Assembly (NCBI RefSeq): GCF_032598905.1
Contig: NZ_CP122458.1
Span: forward strand, 2,108,001-2,172,000
Reading direction: 5' to 3'
Source: Streptomyces sp. 11x1
GTDB taxonomy: Bacteria > Actinomycetota > Actinomycetes > Streptomycetales > Streptomycetaceae
DNA: 64,000 bases
This document shows, in pieces, positions 16,363 through 23,919 of the stretch. Each line of letters opens with the position of its first letter. Position 1 is the first letter of the stretch. The position numbers and the translations under genes were made by a program. The notes beneath the pieces are model-generated. The model was not told the DNA's origin, made no database searches, and saw only the letters and a program-made list of their open reading frames with translations.

Positions 16363-17426
16363 CCGACGACGGGAAACCCGGCGAGGGTCTCGACGCCCGG
16401 CTGGTGGTCGTACGCGGCGCGTCGTTCCGTCTCGATGTGACACTGACCGCCGCGCCCGGTGACGTGGTGGCGCTGCTCGGCCCCAACGGCGCCGGCAAGA
16501 CGACGGCGCTACGGGCCCTCGCCGGGCTCGTGCCGCTGTCGGACGGTGGCCGGCTGCGACTGGACGGCGCCGAGCTGGACGGCCGACCACCGGAGTCGCG
16601 CCCGGTCGGCGTGGTCTTCCAGGACTATCTCCTCTTCCCGCACCTCACCGCCCTCGACAACGTGGCCTTCGGCCCCCGCTGCCACGGCGCGAGCAAGGCG
16701 GAGGCGCGGGCGCGGGCAGCGAAGTGGCTGGAGCGGATGGGCCTCGCCGCCCAGGCCGGAAACAAGCCCCGGCGGCTCTCCGGCGGCCAGGCGCAGCGCG
16801 TGGCCCTCGCCCGCGCCCTGGCCACCCACCCCCGGCTGCTCCTCCTCGACGAGCCCCTCGCCGCCCTCGACGCCCGCACCCGCCTCGACGTCCGCGCCCA
16901 ACTCCGGCGCCACCTGGCCGACTTCGAGGCCGTCGCCGTGCTCGTCACCCACGACCCGCTGGACGCCATGGTCCTGGCGGACCGTCTCGTCGTCATCGAG
17001 GACGGCCACGTCGTCCAGGAGGGCACCCCCTCCCACATCGCCCGCCATCCCCGTACGGACTACATCGCCCACCTCGTCGGCCTCAACCTCTACCGGGGTG
17101 AGGCGCGCGGCCACACCGTCCACCTCCCCGACGGACCGGCGATCACTACGACGGAGGACCTGACCGGCCCGGTCTTCGTCGCCTTTCCGCCCAGCGCCGT
17201 CACCCTCCACCGGGACCGGCCCACCGGCTCCAGCGCCCGCAACCTCTGGCACTGCGAGGTCACCGGCATGGACGCCCACGGCGACCAGATCCGGGCCTCC
17301 CTCGCCGGTGAACTCGCCCTGGCCGTCGATCTGACGACCGTCGCGGCGGCGGAGCTCGGCATCCACCCGGGCACGGAGATCTGGGCGACGGTCAAGGCGA
17401 GCCAGACGCACGCCTACCCCGCCTGA
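16344..17426 (+). CDS. modC: Molybdate ABC transporter ATP-binding protein
   Basis: A 360-residue ATPase that powers the ModB channel. Walker A is GPNGAGKTT (about 46-54), the signature LSGGQAQRVALARAL (about 145-159), Walker B LLLLDEP (about 167-173), and the switch His in VTHDP (about 201). Residues about 285-355 form a C-terminal TOBE domain, often a molybdate sensor. ATG 16344 is listed; ATG 16359, which overlaps the modB stop as ATGA, is an equally plausible start. A hairpin at 17446-17465 ends the operon. Confidence 0.95.
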   Translation: MDDRLMTDDGKPGEGLDARLVVVRGASFRLDVTLTAAPGDVVALLGPNGAGKTTALRALAGLVPLSDGGRLRLDGAELDGRPPESRPVGVVFQDYLLFPHLTALDNVAFGPRCHGASKAEARARAAKWLERMGLAAQAGNKPRRLSGGQAQRVALARALATHPRLLLLDEPLAALDARTRLDVRAQLRRHLADFEAVAVLVTHDPLDAMVLADRLVVIEDGHVVQEGTPSHIARHPRTDYIAHLVGLNLYRGEARGHTVHLPDGPAITTTEDLTGPVFVAFPPSAVTLHRDRPTGSSARNLWHCEVTGMDAHGDQIRASLAGELALAVDLTTVAAAELGIHPGTEIWATVKASQTHAYPA

Positions 17427-17445
17427 CGAGGGACGGCGCGGGTGT

Positions 17446-17465
17446 CGCCTCGCGGGCGCGAGGCG
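17446..17465 (+). terminator. Hairpin after modABC
   Basis: CGCCTCGC and GCGAGGCG form an 8-bp perfect stem around a GGGC loop, 19 bp past the modC stop. Confidence 0.55.
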
Positions 17466-17554
17466 CCTCCCGGGGCTACGGTGGGCCGCACGGCCGTCCA
17501 GAGGCCGGCCGTCCGCACCGGTCGGATCCGTCACCCGCTGCGAGGCGTTCCCTC

Positions 17555-17974
17555 ATGAGCCTGAGCATCCGCAATCAACTGCACGGCACCATCACCACCG
17601 TCACCCCGGGGGAGGCCATGGCGACCGTCAGGGTCCGCCTCGACGGCGGACAGGAGGTCACCGCCGCGATCACCCTCGACGCCGTGGAAGCCCTCGGCCT
17701 GACCGCGGGCACGGCCGTGCGCACCCTGGTCAAGGCCACGGAGGTGTCGCTGGCCACCGGCCCCGTGGACGGGCTGTCCATCCGCAACCGGCTCCCCGGC
17801 ACCGTGCGCGAGGTGACCGCGGGCTCCGCCATGGCGGCGGTGAGGGTCGCGGTCGAGGGCGGCGAACTGACCGCCGCGATCACGAAGGACGCGGTCACCG
17901 AACTCGGTCTGGCGGCGGGCTCCGCCGTCACCGCGCTGTTCAAGTCGACGGAGGTCTCCCTCGCGACCGTCTAG
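17555..17974 (+). CDS. Di-TOBE molybdate-binding protein (Mop-like)
   Basis: A 139-residue protein made of two tandem TOBE/Mop domains, residues about 3-68 and 72-139. Each begins LSIRN and ends with TEVSLAT after a VRTLVKA or VTALFKS segment. Proteins of this type store or shuttle molybdate in the cytoplasm (family knowledge). It follows modABC by 128 bp on the same strand, beyond a hairpin, so it may have its own promoter while serving the same metal pathway. Internal duplication is evident from the near-repeated start and end of each half. Confidence 0.9.
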   Translation: MSLSIRNQLHGTITTVTPGEAMATVRVRLDGGQEVTAAITLDAVEALGLTAGTAVRTLVKATEVSLATGPVDGLSIRNRLPGTVREVTAGSAMAAVRVAVEGGELTAAITKDAVTELGLAAGSAVTALFKSTEVSLATV

Positions 17975-17981
17975 GCGGCCG

Positions 17982-18737
17982 TCACCGCAGGGCCGCCAGG
18001 ACGTGGCTGGGGCCCACCTGCCAGACGGGCCCGACGTGTTCGAAGCCCGCGTCGCGCAGGAGGGCGACGTGACCGGAGAGGGTCAGGTCGTTGCCCTCGC
18101 AGTGGGGGCGTCCGGCGTCCGCGCGGTGTGAGAGGAGCCGGGCGAGTTCGGGGTCGGCGGCGGCGCCGGCCCACCAGGAGTCCCAGTCCTCGACGAGGGG
18201 CAGGGCGGAGCGTTCGCTCCGGCGGCGGCCGATGTCGAGGGCGAGCTCGGAGACCTTCGTGGAGTCGGGGCTGATGTGGTCGCCGTTGATGAGGATGCCG
18301 CCGGGCCGCAGCAGCCCGGCGAGTTCCCGGTAGACGCCCCGCAGGGTCCCCGTGCCGAGGTAGTGCAGGGCGGTGGTCGACACCACCGCGTCCACCGGGC
18401 GCTCCAGGGCGAGCGCGTCGAGCCAGCCGGGTTCACCGATCACGGCTCTGACGTAGCGCAGAGTGGGCCCGTAGTGGGCGCTGCCCAGTTCCAGGAGGAG
18501 CGGGTCCGCGTCGACGGCGAGCACGTCGGCGGTCGGCAGTCGGGCGGCGAGCCGCGCCGCCAGACACCCCGGGCCGCTGCCCAGATCGAGGACGAGCGGC
18601 ACGGCCCGGTCGCGGGTCACATGCTCGACCAGATCCGCGATGACCTCGAACCGTTCCTCACGGTCGACCGCGTACAACTGCTGCTGGCGTTCCCAGCGCT
18701 CCACCCAGCGCGCCGCCGTCGTCGTACTCAGACCCAT
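17982..18737 (-). CDS. Class I SAM-dependent methyltransferase
   Basis: A 251-residue methyltransferase. Motif I is VLDLGSGPGCLAARLA (about 48-63), the acidic end of beta-2 is VLAVDADP (about 74), and the motif after beta-4 is VDAVVSTTALHYL (about 117-129), followed by LLRPGGILINGDH. Substrate unknown; small-molecule methylation is suggested by the absence of RNA- or DNA-binding parts. It converges with the TOBE gene at an 8-bp spacing. ATG 18737 begins MGLSTTTAARWVERWERQQQ. Confidence 0.88.
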   Translation of the reverse strand: MGLSTTTAARWVERWERQQQLYAVDREERFEVIADLVEHVTRDRAVPLVLDLGSGPGCLAARLAARLPTADVLAVDADPLLLELGSAHYGPTLRYVRAVIGEPGWLDALALERPVDAVVSTTALHYLGTGTLRGVYRELAGLLRPGGILINGDHISPDSTKVSELALDIGRRRSERSALPLVEDWDSWWAGAAADPELARLLSHRADAGRPHCEGNDLTLSGHVALLRDAGFEHVGPVWQVGPSHVLAALR

Positions 18738-18785
18738 ACCTGTCGCACTGCCCCCGTCTCCGGAAACCGTTCCTGTTAATGGAAA

Positions 18786-19346
18786 TCATTGCAGACTGGC
18801 GAGGGTGGTGAGCAGTTCTTCCATCTCTTCAGGGGTGTTGTGCACATGCAGGCTCACCCGTACCGAACCGTCCTCCGGGTCGCGGCCCGCCTGCCAGTGG
18901 CCGTCGGAGCGCACCATGAACCCTCGGCTGGAGAGGATGAAGCCGAGGTCCTGCGAGCCGATCCCGCGATGCCGGAAGGTGACGAGGCTGCGGCGCCGCT
19001 GCACCTCGCTGTCGGCCCTGAGGCTCGTCCGGCAGCCGAGCACCTCGTAGGCGTCCATCCGGGCCAGGCGGTCGGTCAGCAGCGTGGTCAGCGCCACGGT
19101 CCAGCGTTCGATGCGGGCCGGGTCGGCGGCGGTCAGCCAGTCGAGCGCGGCCGCGAGTCCCGCCACTCCGACCGTGTTGGGGATGCCGTTCCAGCCGCCG
19201 GGCCGCAACGGCGGTCCGTGCCGGCCGCGCGCCCAGACCGCGCCGGAACCGGGCAGGGCCATCGTCTTGTGGCCGGAGAAGACCACGAAGTCCACGTCGA
19301 GTTCGGCCACCGAGACCGGCACGTGCCCGACGCTCTGCGCCGTCAT
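18786..19346 (-). pseudogene. Truncated class V aminotransferase / cysteine desulfurase-like gene
   Basis: About 186 residues match only the C-terminal half of a fold-type I class V PLP enzyme. It opens abruptly at AQSVGHVPVSVAELDVDF, contains the PLP-lysine motif VVFSGHKTMALPGSG, and ends VRVSLHVHNTPEEMEELLTT, a normal family C-terminus. The first 180-200 residues, with the pyridine-stacking and phosphate-binding segments, are missing; upstream DNA is unrelated. A product would not make an active site. It probably arose by deletion with the junction near 19346. Confidence 0.8.
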
Positions 19347-19427
19347 GCCCCTCAGCCTCCCAGAGCGGCGGGGCCTGCACACGTCCACGAGGGGCCGGCC
19401 CGCCGCTGTTCGGAGGGTCGTCGGGCT

Positions 19428-19910
19428 TCAGAGGGTCGTCGTGCCGGTCGGGGCTCCTGCGGAGGCCAGGGAGGGCGTGGGTGCCGGGGGCAGTTCGGCC
19501 CGGCCGAAGAGCAGGGCGTAGCCGGGTGGGAGTTGGGCGAGGATGCGGTCGAGGAGGTCGTCGCCCGCGAGCTGGGCGACGATCCGCAGGACGGTGCCGG
19601 TGTCCCAGCGGGTCGTGGCCGGCGTACCACCCGTGCGGGTCGCCAGGTCCTTGACGAAGCCCCAGCCGGTGACGGGTTCGGTGTCGGGGATCTCCGCCGT
19701 GAAGCAGCGAGCGGCCTCGTGCGGCAGCCTGGCCGCGAGTTCCACGCGCTCGTCGCCGGTGAGCCGTCGGCCGAAGGCGGCCAGGACGGTGCGCACGGCC
19801 TCCTCGGCCCGGGCGCGGGTGGGGTAGGCGCCTTCGTAGCGCACTCTTTCCAGCATCTGCTCGAACGTCATGCCCACGGTGTGCCGGCACGGCTCTTGCA
19901 GGGTGAACAT
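19428..19910 (-). CDS. DUF2267 domain protein
   Basis: A 160-residue protein with a DUF2267 repeat: MTFEQMLERVRYEGAYPTRA with AEEAVRTVLAAFGRRLTGDE (about 14-60) and a second, more diverged copy (TTRWDTGTVLRIVAQLAGDD, about 97-116). The domain is common in actinobacterial stress loci; function unknown. ATG 19910 (MFTLQEPCRH) is listed; ATG 19871 (MTFEQM) is the alternative. It lies downstream of hsp18 on the same strand, 124 bp away, and may be cotranscribed with it. Confidence 0.8.
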   Translation of the reverse strand: MFTLQEPCRHTVGMTFEQMLERVRYEGAYPTRARAEEAVRTVLAAFGRRLTGDERVELAARLPHEAARCFTAEIPDTEPVTGWGFVKDLATRTGGTPATTRWDTGTVLRIVAQLAGDDLLDRILAQLPPGYALLFGRAELPPAPTPSLASAGAPTGTTTL

Positions 19911-20034
19911 CGTGAAGCGGTCGCCTTTCTCGTCCGGGAGGGTCGAGGGGGGGGTCGCAGGAGGGTGAGCGTGGTGGGGGTCGCGGGCGAGGCGCGGCGG
20001 CCCGGGGCGCTCGTCCGGGCCGCCGACAGGGGAC

Positions 20035-20469
20035 TCAGCCGCTGATCTCCCGGTGCGTGGTGCCGCCGCCGATGGCAACCTTGCGGGGCTTGGCGCGCTC
20101 GGCGATCGGGATCCGCAGGGTCAGCACACCCGCGTCGTAGTCCGCCTTGATGTGCTCGGTGTCCAGGGTGTCGGCCAGCACGACCTGGCGGGAGAAGACA
20201 CCCAGGGGTCGCTCGGAGAGCTCCATCTGCACGTCGTCCGCCTTGGTGACGGGGCGCCGCTCGGCCTTGACGGTCAGCATGTTCCGCTCGACGTCGACAT
20301 CGATCGCGTCCGGGGAGACACCGGGCAGATCGAGGGCGATCACATACTCCTCGCCCTCGCGGTAGGCGTCCATCGGCATCGCCGACGGGCGTGACCAGGT
20401 GCCGGTCGTGTTCAGGAGCTGCTGGGTGAGGCGGTCCAGCTCACGGAACGGATCGGTGCGCATCAACAT
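20035..20469 (-). CDS. hsp18: Small heat-shock protein Hsp20/Hsp18 family
   Basis: A 144-residue alpha-crystallin-domain chaperone that holds unfolding proteins. The domain spans about 32-128, with [21 protein letters not shown] and [24 protein letters not shown] split here as typical small-Hsp motifs (GVLTL is the signature). ATG 20469 was chosen because GGAGGTG sits 6 bp upstream; ATG 20463 is a weaker alternative. Its promoter region contains an exact RheA-type operator (20539-20557) and rheA is divergent, the same arrangement described for hsp18/rheA in Streptomyces albus. Regulation by heat-sensitive RheA repression is therefore strongly implied. Confidence 0.95.
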   Translation of the reverse strand: MLMRTDPFRELDRLTQQLLNTTGTWSRPSAMPMDAYREGEEYVIALDLPGVSPDAIDVDVERNMLTVKAERRPVTKADDVQMELSERPLGVFSRQVVLADTLDTEHIKADYDAGVLTLRIPIAERAKPRKVAIGGGTTHREISG

Positions 20470-20538
20470 CGCAAACACCTCCAGTGTTCGGGTCAGGCAC
20501 GTTCCTGCCAATGCGTTTCACCTGCCTTCGTTGTAACA

Positions 20539-20557
20539 TGTCATCCAAGTGATGACA
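20539..20557. promoter_or_regulatory. RheA operator, TGTCATC-N5-GATGACA
   Basis: A perfect inverted repeat, TGTCATC CAAGT GATGACA, between hsp18 and rheA. This is the inverted-repeat consensus reported for RheA at the S. albus hsp18 and rheA promoters, so both the sequence and the context match. Confidence 0.9.
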
Positions 20558-20565
20558 AGTAGAAA

Positions 20566-20582
20566 GTCGTCGAGGCGACGAC
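20566..20582. promoter_or_regulatory. Second, diverged RheA-like site, GTCGTC-N5-GACGAC
   Basis: A second dyad with the same 6-5-6 geometry as the core of the RheA operator, but G:C in place of the central A:T of each half. Its centre lies 26 bp from the first centre, toward rheA. A lower-affinity autoregulatory site is an inference. Confidence 0.5.
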
Positions 20583-20636
20583 ATAACCCACCATCACCTC
20601 AGCCGACACCTCGGAAGACACCGCACCGGAGGGCCC

Positions 20637-21326
20637 ATGAACAGCGCCGATCAGCCCGCCTCCGACCACGGCAGCCCCGGCGGTCTCACACCCACGTCCT
20701 TCCTCGCGGCCGCCGCGGCCCTGGACACGATCCACGAGGCCCTGCACTCGGCCCGGACACCCCAGGACGGGGACCGGCCCGAACCCGACCCGGCCAGCTC
20801 GCAGCAGGCCCTCGCGGCGCTTCTGATGCTCCGCGAGGCCCGGGATCAACTCGCCGAGTGGGAAGCGGGTCTGATCGAGGCGGCCCGGGAGGCGGGCGCC
20901 AGCTGGGCCGACCTCGCCCACCCCCTCGGCGTCTCCAGCCGTCAGGCGGCCGAGCGCCGCTACCTTCGGGTACGGCCCGGACGTCCCGGTTCCACCGGGG
21001 AACAGCGCGTACAGGCCACCCGCGACCGCCGCGCCGCCGACCGCACCGTCACCACCTGGGCCCGCGCCAACGCCGCGGACCTGCGCGGGCTCGCTGGGCG
21101 GATCACCGCGCTGACCGACCTCCCCGCCGCCGCCCGCACCCCCCTCGTCGAACTCACCGCCGCCCTCGCCGCCGACGACGCCGCCGCCCTCATCGCCCCC
21201 CTGGCTGACACGCACACCTATCTGACGCCGGGCCACCCCGACATCGCAGCCCGCGTCGACGACGTCACCCGCCACACCGACCGGCTCCGCCGCGCCAGCA
21301 GCGACCAGCGCCAGAACAGGACGTGA
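20637..21326 (+). CDS. rheA: HSP18 transcriptional regulator RheA
   Basis: A 229-residue protein of the size and arrangement of RheA, the thermosensing repressor of hsp18. The helical N-terminal half contains a helix-turn-helix-like segment, ASWADLAHPLGVSSRQAAER (about 83-102). The C-terminal half is Ala/Arg-rich and helical (ADLRGLAGRITALTDLPAAA). In S. albus RheA changes conformation reversibly with temperature and releases DNA at high temperature (family knowledge). ATG 20637 follows GGAGGG. A 13-bp-stem hairpin begins right after the stop. Confidence 0.9.
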   Translation: MNSADQPASDHGSPGGLTPTSFLAAAAALDTIHEALHSARTPQDGDRPEPDPASSQQALAALLMLREARDQLAEWEAGLIEAAREAGASWADLAHPLGVSSRQAAERRYLRVRPGRPGSTGEQRVQATRDRRAADRTVTTWARANAADLRGLAGRITALTDLPAAARTPLVELTAALAADDAAALIAPLADTHTYLTPGHPDIAARVDDVTRHTDRLRRASSDQRQNRT

Positions 21327-21356
21327 CCGGCTCCCGTCGTACGCGACGGGAGCCGG
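21327..21356 (+). terminator. Strong hairpin terminator after rheA
   Basis: CCGGCTCCCGTCG and CGACGGGAGCCGG form a perfect 13-bp stem with a TACG loop, starting at the base after the rheA stop codon. Confidence 0.85.
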
Positions 21357-21420
21357 GGAGCGAAGAAGAGGTCAAGGGCCGAGGGGATGCCGATGGGCGC
21401 CGAAGGCGCGTACAGGCCGC

Positions 21421-21496
21421 CAGGGGCGTACCGCACGGCCAGGGGCGTACTGCTCGGTCAGGGGCGTACTGCTCGGTCAGGGGCGTTCCGCACGGA
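21421..21496. repeat. Four-copy 19-bp tandem repeat spanning the 3' end of a methyltransferase gene
   Basis: Units begin at 21421, 21440, 21459 and 21478, each starting CAGGGGCGT. Units 2 and 3 are identical; units 1 and 4 share the ending CCGCACGG. Unit 4 encodes the last codons of the leftward methyltransferase gene, whose stop (21477-21479) lies at the unit 3/4 junction, so the array looks like reiteration of the gene end. Confidence 0.85.
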
Positions 21497-22157
21497 TGAC
21501 CACCAGTTCCTCCTGGTCGTCGCCCTCGCCGATCAGACCCTGGCGGACGAGCCAGGGGCGGCGGGAACGCAGTACCGGGCCGTAGGGCACCTCGGCGCGG
21601 TCGACGACCGAGGCACGCAGCCCGCCGCCCTCCAGGCTTCGCAGCGTGGCGTCGCTGCCGCACAGGCCTGAGTGGACGACCAGCAGAGCCCCACCCGGGC
21701 GGAGCATCCCGGGTGCCGCCGCGCAGAGGCGGTCGACGAAGACACGGCCGTCCCGGCCGGCCTCCCATGCCCGGGCCCGGCCTCCGCGCGGTATCCGGTC
21801 GGCGGGCGAGGGCACATAGGGCGGATTGCTGATCACCAGGTCGTACGTGCGCCCCGTGGCCGCCGTGGTGAGGTCACCGTGCCGGACGCGCACGCGCCGC
21901 CGGGCGAGCAGCGCGTTGACGCGTGCCGTGAACACGGAGAGCCAGGAGATGTCGACGGCGGTCACCCGGGCACCCAGACGCGCGGCCTGTACGGCGACGG
22001 CGCCACTGCCGGTCCCCAGGTCGAGCACGTCGGTGGACGAGTCGACACTCTCTCGGCACAGGGCGCGTGTGAGCAACTCCGTGTCCCACTGCGGTGCGTA
22101 CACACCCGGCGGGGTGAGGAACAGCGTCGACGTCGACACCAGCGTGAGCGCCGCCAT
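21477..22157 (-). CDS. HemK2/PrmC-like NPPY-motif methyltransferase
   Basis: A 226-residue SAM methyltransferase. Motif I is VLDLGTGSGAVAVQAARLG (about 44-62). The NPPY motif, in LVISNPPYVPSPADR (about 108-122), is the signature of enzymes that methylate an amide or exocyclic nitrogen, such as glutamine of release factors. There is no N-terminal PrmC helical domain, so it resembles the short HemK2/Mtq2-type. The substrate may be a protein glutamine or a small molecule. The 3' end lies inside a 19-bp tandem repeat. Confidence 0.85.
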   Translation of the reverse strand: MAALTLVSTSTLFLTPPGVYAPQWDTELLTRALCRESVDSSTDVLDLGTGSGAVAVQAARLGARVTAVDISWLSVFTARVNALLARRRVRVRHGDLTTAATGRTYDLVISNPPYVPSPADRIPRGGRARAWEAGRDGRVFVDRLCAAAPGMLRPGGALLVVHSGLCGSDATLRSLEGGGLRASVVDRAEVPYGPVLRSRRPWLVRQGLIGEGDDQEELVVIRAERP

Positions 22158-22262
22158 CGGTCACCTCCGTCTCGCTCGCATCTCGGGTATCACCTGCACC
22201 ACCCGCATCACCCGTACACGGGCCTCACCCGAGTGCCCAGGGATCCGAGGAGCACACAGCGA

Positions 22263-22454
22263 CTACGGGTGATCGGGCTGCTGACCCGGCGGCACTCCCC
22301 CTCCCTTGCCTCCGCCCTTGTCGCCCTTGTCCGTGCCGTGGGCATGGCCGCCGCGCTTCGCGTCCGACTGCCGCGCCTTCAGCTCGGCGCTGTCCTGCGG
22401 TGTGGCACCGCCCTTGTCACTGCGCCGCTGTTCCGGCTGCTGCGGATTGGACAT
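22263..22454 (-). CDS. Small hydrophilic Lys/Gly-rich protein, unknown
   Basis: A 63-residue very hydrophilic protein, MSNPQQPEQRRSDKGG followed by a Lys/Asp/Gly-rich tail (GTDKGDKGGGKGGG). ATG 22454 has GAGGTG seven bases upstream, which decides the start over the ATG 18 bp further out. No domain is recognised. Such short charged proteins are common and unnamed in Streptomyces and are probably disordered. Confidence 0.55.
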   Translation of the reverse strand: MSNPQQPEQRRSDKGGATPQDSAELKARQSDAKRGGHAHGTDKGDKGGGKGGGVPPGQQPDHP

Positions 22455-22629
22455 CTCTGACACCTCGCTCACTTCCGGGTGGTCGAGCTCACTTCAGGGG
22501 TGTTCGAGACGGATGGGTGCCCATGGGGAGGCATCCGAAGCAACCGCGTGGGGTTTTGTCGGTTACGGGTACTCGCGAGACCGAGCGGCGGTAAAGGTGC
22601 CGTCCCACTCCACGGTGGGATGGGTTCCC

Positions 22630-23052
22630 ATGACTCCGCATGTCAGCGACCTGATGACAAGCGCCCCGGTGACCGTCGAGCCGCGGACGCCGGTGGCGAC
22701 CGTGGCCCGGATGATGCGGGACGAGGACATCGGCGCCGTCCTGGTCACCGAGGGCGATCGGCTGCGAGGGCTGGTCAGCGACCGCGACCTGGTGGTCCGC
22801 ACGGTGGCCGAGGGCGGCGACCCGAACCGGACGACCGTGGCGGACGCGTGCAGCGACGACCTCGTCACGGTCGGCCCGGACGACGACGTGCGCCGCGCGG
22901 TGGAACTGATGCGTGAGCACTCGGTCCGCCGGATGCCGGTCGTCGACGAGGAGCAGCACGCGGTGGGCATCGTCTCCCTCGGGGACCTGGCCATCGAGCG
23001 CGACCCCGAGTCGGCCCTCGGCGACATCAGCTCCACGAAGCCCAACAAGTAG
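22630..23052 (+). CDS. CBS-domain-pair protein
   Basis: A 140-residue protein consisting of two CBS domains: residues about 5-60 (VSDLMTSAPVTVEP, then GAVLVTEGDRLRGLVSDRDL) and about 70-128 (SVRRMPVVDEEQHAVGIVSL). CBS pairs bind adenine nucleotides and act as energy or redox sensors. Stand-alone pairs occur widely in actinobacterial dormancy and stress regulons. It lies near other stress genes (hsp18, anti-sigma-like kinase), which fits but does not prove such a role. Confidence 0.92.
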   Translation: MTPHVSDLMTSAPVTVEPRTPVATVARMMRDEDIGAVLVTEGDRLRGLVSDRDLVVRTVAEGGDPNRTTVADACSDDLVTVGPDDDVRRAVELMREHSVRRMPVVDEEQHAVGIVSLGDLAIERDPESALGDISSTKPNK

Positions 23053-23074
23053 TGCCACCGAAGGAGCGTGTGCC

Positions 23075-23298
23075 ATGACGACCCCTGATCCCGGTGCCCC
23101 CGACGGATGCCGGGAGCCGACGCCCCCCGTGGTGTGCCGCCCGGTGAGACTCCGCCGGGCGAAGGGGGGACCTACGGCATCTCCCACCCGGAGCCGCCCG
23201 AACCGCGCAGGGGGTGGGGTTCGATGTCCCTCGTCCTGATCCTGGTGCTGGCAGCGCTGATGGTGATCGGACTCGTCGGTATGGCCGTGGTCCTCTGA
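23075..23298 (+). pseudogene. DUF6480-like small membrane protein, apparently frameshifted
   Basis: ATG 23075 has a good ribosome site (AAGGAG) and the family-like opening MTTPDPGAPDG, but that frame then diverges. One base over, from about 23107, the expected family sequence appears: GVPPGETPPGEGGTYGISHP, PEPPEPRRGWG and a C-terminal hydrophobic helix LVLILVLAALMVIGLVGMAV. A single-base frameshift near 23105 would restore a protein of about 75 residues. It may be real decay or a sequencing error. If translation starts at ATG 23107 a 63-residue product is possible, but without a ribosome site. Confidence 0.55.
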
Positions 23299-23350
23299 CG
23301 TCCGCCGAGCCCCTCCGGCGTCCGCCCCGCGAACCACCGCGGCCCGTGCG

Positions 23351-23827
23351 CTACCGGCCGCCACCGGACGGATCGGCCAGGGCTATACGTGCCGTGATGC
23401 GCTTGCCGACCGGCTCCCGCTCGACGAAGAGGTCCTCGGTGACGGCCTTGACGATCTCCAGCCCGTGCTGTCCGATCCGGTCGGGGTCGGCGGCCTGCGC
23501 GGCGGGCACCGTGGGATCGCTGTCCCACACGACGATGTCCACGCTGTCGGCGGTGACCCGCAGCTCCAGGAGCACCGGCCCGGGGGCGTACTTGCGGGCG
23601 TTGGTGACCAGTTCGCTGACCACCAGCTGCGTGAGGTCCCGTACCCGTGCTGAGACGGGCAGGTGGTGTTGGGCGTGGGCACGGTCGAGGAAGGCGAGGG
23701 CGTGGTGGCGGGCATCGGCGATGCAGCCGTCCTCGCCGCCCAAGGCGTATCCGGCGCGCATCAGATAGGTGTCCGGCCCGCTACAGCCGTCGCCGTCGGC
23801 ATTCGATCCCACGTGTCCCGCCCTCAT
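23351..23827 (-). CDS. HATPase-domain protein (anti-sigma-factor kinase-like, RsbW/SpoIIAB type)
   Basis: A 158-residue GHKL ATP-binding protein. The N-box is LTQLVVSELVTNARKYAPG (about 86-104) and the G1-like box DSDPTVPAAQ with RIGQHGLEIVKAV (about 125-155). Streptomyces has dozens of these small kinases, which phosphorylate anti-anti-sigma factors and bind sigma factors of the SigB type. No partner STAS or sigma gene lies next to it. ATG 23827 is listed with GAGGGGGGA just before it; GTG 23812 is possible. Confidence 0.85.
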   Translation of the reverse strand: MRAGHVGSNADGDGCSGPDTYLMRAGYALGGEDGCIADARHHALAFLDRAHAQHHLPVSARVRDLTQLVVSELVTNARKYAPGPVLLELRVTADSVDIVVWDSDPTVPAAQAADPDRIGQHGLEIVKAVTEDLFVEREPVGKRITARIALADPSGGGR

Positions 23828-23919
23828 TCCCCCCTCACATACGCGCCCGTACCCGCGATGGTCCCATGCATGCCTCCCGAGTCGGCCGCCGGAGGGCCTG
23901 CCGGGTCCCGAGCCGGGCA

